Of a DNA stretch of 45,426 bases, positions 42,024-45,426 are shown piece by piece. Under the pieces are notes generated by a model. That model did no database searches and was not told the origin of the DNA. It saw nothing but the letters and a program-made list of their open reading frames with translations. Position numbers and translations under genes: made by a program. The DNA is from DASXSB01 sp036506275 (GTDB lineage Bacteria; Methylomirabilota; Methylomirabilia; Rokubacteriales; CSP1-6), in assembly GCA_036506275.1 (NCBI GenBank), contig DASXSB010000025.1, positions 1 through 45,426 of the forward strand, given 5' to 3'. Within the stretch, counting starts at the first letter, position 1; every line of letters begins with the position of its first letter.

Positions 42024-43121
42024 CTACGCCGGGACCGACTCGTTGAACACCCGCACGTAGTTGCCGCCGACGAGCTTGCCGACGTCCGGGGCCGAAAACC
42101 CCGCGCGCCGCAAGAGCTGCACGACGACCGGGAAATCCGCGTAGTCGCTCCACACCGCCTGCGACTTCCCGAGGCCCCCGTTGTCGGTGCCGAACCCCAC
42201 GTGATCCACGCCGAGGGTCTCCGCCGCGCGCGCCACGCCCTCCACGTAGCCGGCGAGCGACGCGAAGCTGGGAACGGCCCAGATGCCGACCACGCCGCCC
42301 GTGCTCGCCACGAGCTTGCCATGGTCCGCCGAGATCAGGCGCGTGAACGGATCGAGCCGGCGGGAGGCGAGATTGGTGTGCGACAGGATCAACGGCGTGC
42401 GGCTGGCCCGCGCCGCGCTTTCCACGAGCGCCAGCGTGCCGTGCGCCACGTCGATCACGATGCCGCGCCGATTGCATTCGGCGATGACGTCCCGGCCGAG
42501 CGGGGTGAGACCTCCCTGCGTCGGCGATTCGGTCTGGTTGTCTCCCAGGTCGCTCCGCATGAAGTGCACGAGCTGCAGATGGCGCACGCCACGGCGGTGG
42601 ACCTCGGCGACATGCTCCAGCTTGCCTTCCATGAACTGGCAGCCCTCGATGGCCTGCACGATGGCCGGGACGCGGTCGCGATGCGCCGTTTCCAGGTCGC
42701 CTCGCCGGAGCGCGCGACGCAGCCCCTGGCTCTTCACGAGGTTGTCGAACCAGGCGAGCCGGCTCTGCGTGGACCGCCACAGCTCGCCGGGCTCCGCCTC
42801 ACGGAAGACGCGCACGTGGTTCTGGGCGTCGCGGTGCGTGACCGGCACGTCGCTCGGGTGCTGGAGGCACACCGCCGTCATCCGTCCGCTCCGCATGCGC
42901 TCGGCGAGGTCGTAGGTCGGAGTGCGGCGCGCGTTGGCGCCGGCGGCGTGAGAGTGCATGTCCACGCCGATGACGGCATCGAGCAATCCCGCGGCCTCGG
43001 CATCGGAGTCCGGGCCGCGGCCGGCGCGCGCCCCGCATCCGCCGAGGGCCAGCGCGCCGAGGCCCGCCAGCATCTCCCGGCGCGTGACGTGAGCGCGAGT
43101 AGCGTCTTGCGTGGATCTCAT
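42024..43121 (-). CDS. Membrane dipeptidase (peptidase M19), exported lipoprotein
   Basis: The 365-residue protein is of the renal dipeptidase family, zinc enzymes that cleave dipeptides. A twin-arginine-like N-terminus (VTRREMLAGLGALALGGCG, Arg14-Arg15) ends in a lipobox Cys29, suggesting Tat export and lipidation. Metal-site regions are VIGVDMHSHAAG, the bridging Glu in AIVQAIEGCQFM, IVIDVAHG, LILSHTNL, and HVGFGTDNGG. The first motif is HSH in place of the usual HND, a variation seen in some exported members. ATG 43121 is chosen because the Tat motif then sits at the right distance; a longer frame to 43184 is possible. Confidence 0.9.
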   Translation of the reverse strand: MRSTQDATRAHVTRREMLAGLGALALGGCGARAGRGPDSDAEAAGLLDAVIGVDMHSHAAGANARRTPTYDLAERMRSGRMTAVCLQHPSDVPVTHRDAQNHVRVFREAEPGELWRSTQSRLAWFDNLVKSQGLRRALRRGDLETAHRDRVPAIVQAIEGCQFMEGKLEHVAEVHRRGVRHLQLVHFMRSDLGDNQTESPTQGGLTPLGRDVIAECNRRGIVIDVAHGTLALVESAARASRTPLILSHTNLASRRLDPFTRLISADHGKLVASTGGVVGIWAVPSFASLAGYVEGVARAAETLGVDHVGFGTDNGGLGKSQAVWSDYADFPVVVQLLRRAGFSAPDVGKLVGGNYVRVFNESVPA

Positions 43122-43255
43122 GGATCGAGAGGGGGTCGCCGGGATGCTAGCCGATGACGGCCGGAAGCAAAAGGGCGTACGCAAAGGGGCCGGTCACGCC
43201 GAGCGCGCACACCGACCGAAGGCGCGTTAGTCTAGCGGAGTCGAGGAGGCCGCCC

Positions 43256-43969
43256 GTGACCGTGACCCGGCATTTCGGCGTTCTGATCCCGTCCACGAAC
43301 AGGACCGTCGAGGTGGAGTGCCGACTCTTGCCTGCCACCTACCAGGCGCACGTCGGGCGCCTCCTGTCGAGCGGCGGAAGCTTTTCGCCAAGCCGGGATG
43401 AGGACATCGACCATCAGTCGCGCTTGCTGGGGACGGCCAGGGTGGAGCTCGTGATCCTCGCCCAGACGTCGGCCAGTCTTTCTGCCGACGACTACGACGA
43501 CGTCGTCACCAAGCGCATGAGTGCGGCGGCCGGCGTTCCGGCGATCACGTCGGCCCAGGCGGTGGGCCGCGCCCTTCGCGCCCTCGGGGCGCGCCGCATC
43601 GCCGTCGTGTCTCCCTACTCGGATGTGGTCAACGAGCGCGCCGCCCGCTATTTCGCGACGAAACATGGGCTCGACACGATCGCGCGCGAAGGATTTTCCG
43701 CGACCGACGCCTACGCGATCGGCCAGCTCGGCCCCGAATGCGCGCGCGATGCGTTCGCGCGGATCGATCGGCGTGACATCGACGCCTTCGTGGTGCCCGG
43801 CGGCAATTTCCCGACGATGTCGTCGATCGCCGCCTGGGAGCGGGAGTTCGAGAAACCCGTGGTGACCACGAATCAGGCGTCGATGTGGGCGATGCTACGC
43901 GCGTTCAAGAGCACCGACCGGCTGCCGGCCTTCGGTCGTCTGCTCGCCGAACTACCGCCGGACCGCTGA
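43256..43969 (+). CDS. Asp/Glu-racemase-fold protein (maleate isomerase/AMDase-like) lacking both usual Cys
   Basis: The 237-residue protein has the fold signature of maleate isomerases and arylmalonate decarboxylases: GVLIPSTNRTVEVE at the start and AVGRALRALGARRIAVVSPYSDVVNERA in the middle. In these enzymes two cysteines act at symmetric positions. Here the first position reads ILAQTSAS (Gln70 where ACTSGS is usual) and the second reads VVPGGNFPT (Gly where SCTNLRT is usual). The only two cysteines lie elsewhere. Classical Cys chemistry is therefore unlikely, and it may be a lyase, isomerase with other residues, or a binding protein. The GTG at 43256 has GAGGAGG about 6 nt upstream. It is followed by the Ddn-like gene after 36 nt. 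Confidence 0.82.
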   Translation: MTVTRHFGVLIPSTNRTVEVECRLLPATYQAHVGRLLSSGGSFSPSRDEDIDHQSRLLGTARVELVILAQTSASLSADDYDDVVTKRMSAAAGVPAITSAQAVGRALRALGARRIAVVSPYSDVVNERAARYFATKHGLDTIAREGFSATDAYAIGQLGPECARDAFARIDRRDIDAFVVPGGNFPTMSSIAAWEREFEKPVVTTNQASMWAMLRAFKSTDRLPAFGRLLAELPPDR

Positions 43970-44005
43970 TCGGCGGTACGAGATCACGAATTGGAGGAGG
44001 AAGCC

Positions 44006-44446
44006 GTGCCAGAGTACATCCCCAGCCCGAGGCAGTGGGTGCGCGACCAGGTCGAGCTCTACGAGGGAAGCGGCGGAAGGGAAGGAACCACGCTGCGCGA
44101 TACCGGGTTGCCGGTGGTCATCGTGACCCACACCGGTAACAAGACCGGCGCCGTCCGCAAGACCCCGCTGATGCGCGTCAAGGACGGATCCAACTACGTC
44201 CTCGTCGGCTCGCTGGGAGGAGCGCCGCAGAATCCGGTCTGGGTGAACAACCTCCGCGCCAACCCCGCCATCGAGCTCCGCGACCATACGGCGGTGCAGC
44301 GGATGCGCGTGCGCGAGGTCACCGACGACACCGAGCGGGCGCGGCTCTGGAAGCTCGCGGTGGCGGCGTATCCGCCGTACGAGGACTATCAGGCGAAGAC
44401 CACACGACGGATCCCGCTCTTCGTCGCGGAGCCGGCGGCGCGCTAG
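44006..44446 (+). CDS. Ddn-like deazaflavin (F420)-dependent nitroreductase
   Basis: The 146-residue protein is of the split-barrel Ddn/FDOR family: VVIVTHTGNKTGAVRKTPLMRVKDGSNYVLVGSLGGAPQNPVWVNNLRANPAIELRD is the hallmark core. It is followed by a C-terminal helix with YPPYEDYQAKTTRRIPLFV. Members use reduced cofactor F420 to reduce quinones, nitro compounds or unsaturated ketones. The GTG at 44006 is favoured by GGAGGAAG directly upstream; a longer ATG start at 43991 would include that site. If correct, the organism makes or obtains F420, which narrows the candidate lineages. In Mycobacterium, Ddn-type nitroreductases include DosR-regulon members, but no box is seen in front of this gene. 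Confidence 0.92.
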   Translation: MPEYIPSPRQWVRDQVELYEGSGGREGTTLRDTGLPVVIVTHTGNKTGAVRKTPLMRVKDGSNYVLVGSLGGAPQNPVWVNNLRANPAIELRDHTAVQRMRVREVTDDTERARLWKLAVAAYPPYEDYQAKTTRRIPLFVAEPAAR

Positions 44447-44457
44447 GTCAGCCCCGC

Positions 44458-44473
44458 GCCCTTATACGAGGGC
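44458..44473. terminator. Weak hairpin between convergent Ddn-like and MFS genes
   Basis: GCCCT (44458-44462) pairs with AGGGC (44469-44473) around a 6-nt AT-rich loop in the 39-bp gap between two convergent stops. The stem is short and there is no T-run. Confidence 0.25.
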
Positions 44474-44485
44474 AACACCGCCGCG

Positions 44486-45426
44486 TCAACGAGCTTCGCC
44501 TACGGCCGGGGGAATCGTCAGTCGCAAGGCCAGAGGAACCGCGCCGACACAGAGCAACGCCATCACGAGGAACCCCTCCGCGCCGAAACTCGCATAGAGC
44601 CTTCCGGACGCCACCGTCAGAAGGGCCGTGGTCGCAGTGGCGCCGAACGCGTACATCGCCTGCGCGGTGGCGGCCAGGCGCTGGGGGACGATCGCCACGA
44701 TGAGACGCATGGACGCGAGATGCAGCGCCGCAAACGTGACGCCATGCAGAGGCTGCACGAGGGCGAGAGCCATCAACGCGGTGGTGGAAGCCATCACGAC
44801 CCAGCGCAGAGCTCCGGCCGCCGCCGCAATCCCCAGCACGCGGGCGGGGCCAAGCCGCGTCACGAGCGCAGGGCCGATCAACACGAACACCACGACCTCG
44901 GCGGCCACCGCCTCCGACCACAAGAGGCTCGCCATGGCTGGAGTCACGCCTCCCGCGCTCCAGCGTATGACCGCGAAGGCGTCGTGCATGGCGTGGCTCC
45001 CGAGCACGAGCGCGGTCACGAGCATCAGTCGGCGAAACAAGCGCGTCTTCAGGAGCTCGGCCAGCCCCCGTGGCGCATGCTCGGTCGCCGGCGCCACCGC
45101 GTCTTGTGCCAGCGCCTGTGGCCGGACCCGTTCCGGCACCAGCACCGCCACACACGCGGCGGCAGAGAGGAATGCCGCGTGCAACACGATGATGGAGCCG
45201 AGCCCCCAGGTGCCGACGACCTGCCCGCTGAGGAGAGTCCCCACGACGAAGACCGCCGATCCGGTGCCGCGCACCGAGCCGTACTCGAACCTGGTCCCCG
45301 GATCGCGCGAGACGCCGGCGCGCAGTGCGAGCGCGTCGGCCAGCGTCGTGATCGGAGCGAGCGCGGCCGCATGCGCGACGCTGACGGTCAGCAGTCCCCA
45401 AAACCCCGTCGCCGGCAGCAACCGTA
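44486..45426 (-). CDS. MFS transporter, 5' end cut off by the window
   Basis: About 313 residues of a polytopic transporter are present, with the frame still open at the window edge. Features fit the MFS_1-like/phenylpropionate permease-like group. ITTLADALALRAGV, then FEYGSVRGTGSAVFVVG (the RxxGSxxF-type turn after helix 4), a charged central loop (LVPERVRP...RGLAELLKTRLFRRLM), and a second six-helix half (LRWVVMASTTALMALALVQPLHGVTFAALHLASMRLI) are visible. Roughly the first 80-90 residues, with two or three helices, are missing compared with a normal 400-residue member. The substrate is unknown. The stop is TGA at 44488-44486. Confidence 0.85.
   Translation of the reverse strand, partial: RLLPATGFWGLLTVSVAHAAALAPITTLADALALRAGVSRDPGTRFEYGSVRGTGSAVFVVGTLLSGQVVGTWGLGSIIVLHAAFLSAAACVAVLVPERVRPQALAQDAVAPATEHAPRGLAELLKTRLFRRLMLVTALVLGSHAMHDAFAVIRWSAGGVTPAMASLLWSEAVAAEVVVFVLIGPALVTRLGPARVLGIAAAAGALRWVVMASTTALMALALVQPLHGVTFAALHLASMRLIVAIVPQRLAATAQAMYAFGATATTALLTVASGRLYASFGAEGFLVMALLCVGAVPLALRLTIPPAVGEAR

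Noticed and set aside
43122..43255. A box in the divergent gap between the dipeptidase and the racemase-fold gene
   Set aside because: CCGACCGAAGGCGC needs a base insertion and two substitutions to match, so it is not listed.
1..45426. Search for tRNA, rRNA, CRISPR arrays, insertion sequences, integrases and attachment repeats
   Set aside because: No cloverleaf, spaced repeat array, transposase motif or integrase was seen by eye. The window looks like ordinary chromosome, with no sign of being a mobile island.

Overview
This 45.4 kb window is very G+C-rich, gene-dense and bacterial. An outer-membrane porin of the OprD type, a tripartite RND efflux system, several lipoproteins and multiheme cytochromes point to a diderm (Gram-negative-type) organism. 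The gene set resembles uncultured soil or subsurface lineages such as Candidatus Rokubacteria/Methylomirabilota or deltaproteobacteria. That placement is an impression from gene content only; there is no rRNA, tRNA, insertion sequence, CRISPR array or phage gene to anchor it.

Layout. 1-1905 (-): end-truncated YfhO-like membrane protein. 2139-4011 (+): nrfHA ammonifying nitrite reductase. 4059-4469 (-): small secreted protein. 4604-6000 (+): two tandem NarL/DosR-type regulators with degenerate receivers. 6197-11225 (+): aspartate/alanine antiporter - aspartate 4-decarboxylase - antiporter. 11269-13565 (+): DUF3300/DUF2950 pair. 13636-17899 (+): 3-hydroxybutyrate/acetoacetate catabolism (bdhA, atoD, atoA, CBS protein, atoB, small winged-helix-like protein). 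17889-23407 (-): DUF3141 - pta - ackA - small exported protein - fabI. 23607-24521 (+): lipoprotein. 24646-33367 (+): giant Lys/Orn/Arg decarboxylase plus RND efflux operon. 33425-34780 (-): OprD-like porin. 34995-35672 (-): FixJ-like regulator. 35802-36407 (-): isoprenylcysteine methyltransferase-like membrane protein. 36550-40394 (+): gltS - TAXI binding protein - AI-2E/PerM family protein. 40418-41134 (-): K+ channel. 41263-43121 (-): cyclase-family hydrolase and membrane dipeptidase. 43256-44446 (+): Asp/Glu-racemase-fold protein and Ddn-like F420 oxidoreductase. 44486-end (-): truncated MFS transporter.

Main observation. A recurrent element, read in the direction of the downstream gene as GACCAAGGTCYC (often followed by ATRG), lies about 36-100 nt before the starts of at least eight separate transcription units: nrfHA, the secreted protein, bdhA-ato, DUF3141-pta-ackA-fabI, the decarboxylase-RND operon, the FixJ-like regulator, the methyltransferase, gltS and the K+ channel, and possibly the porin. 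Its GAC-N4-GTC architecture is that of the mycobacterial DosR/DevR box. The two tandem LuxR-type regulators carry a recognition helix (KTVKNY/KTVKNW) like that of DosR. I infer a DosR-like low-oxygen/energy-stress regulon.

How the genes fit together. The candidate members are physiologically coherent for anoxia or energy limitation: nitrite reduction to ammonium, acetyl-phosphate/acetate ATP generation, 3-hydroxybutyrate use, proton-consuming amino-acid decarboxylation and glutamate uptake. The aspartate decarboxylation/antiport genes sit directly behind the tandem regulators but have no convincing box of their own. The regulator-operator pairing is inference; the repeated sequence and the protein motifs are directly visible.
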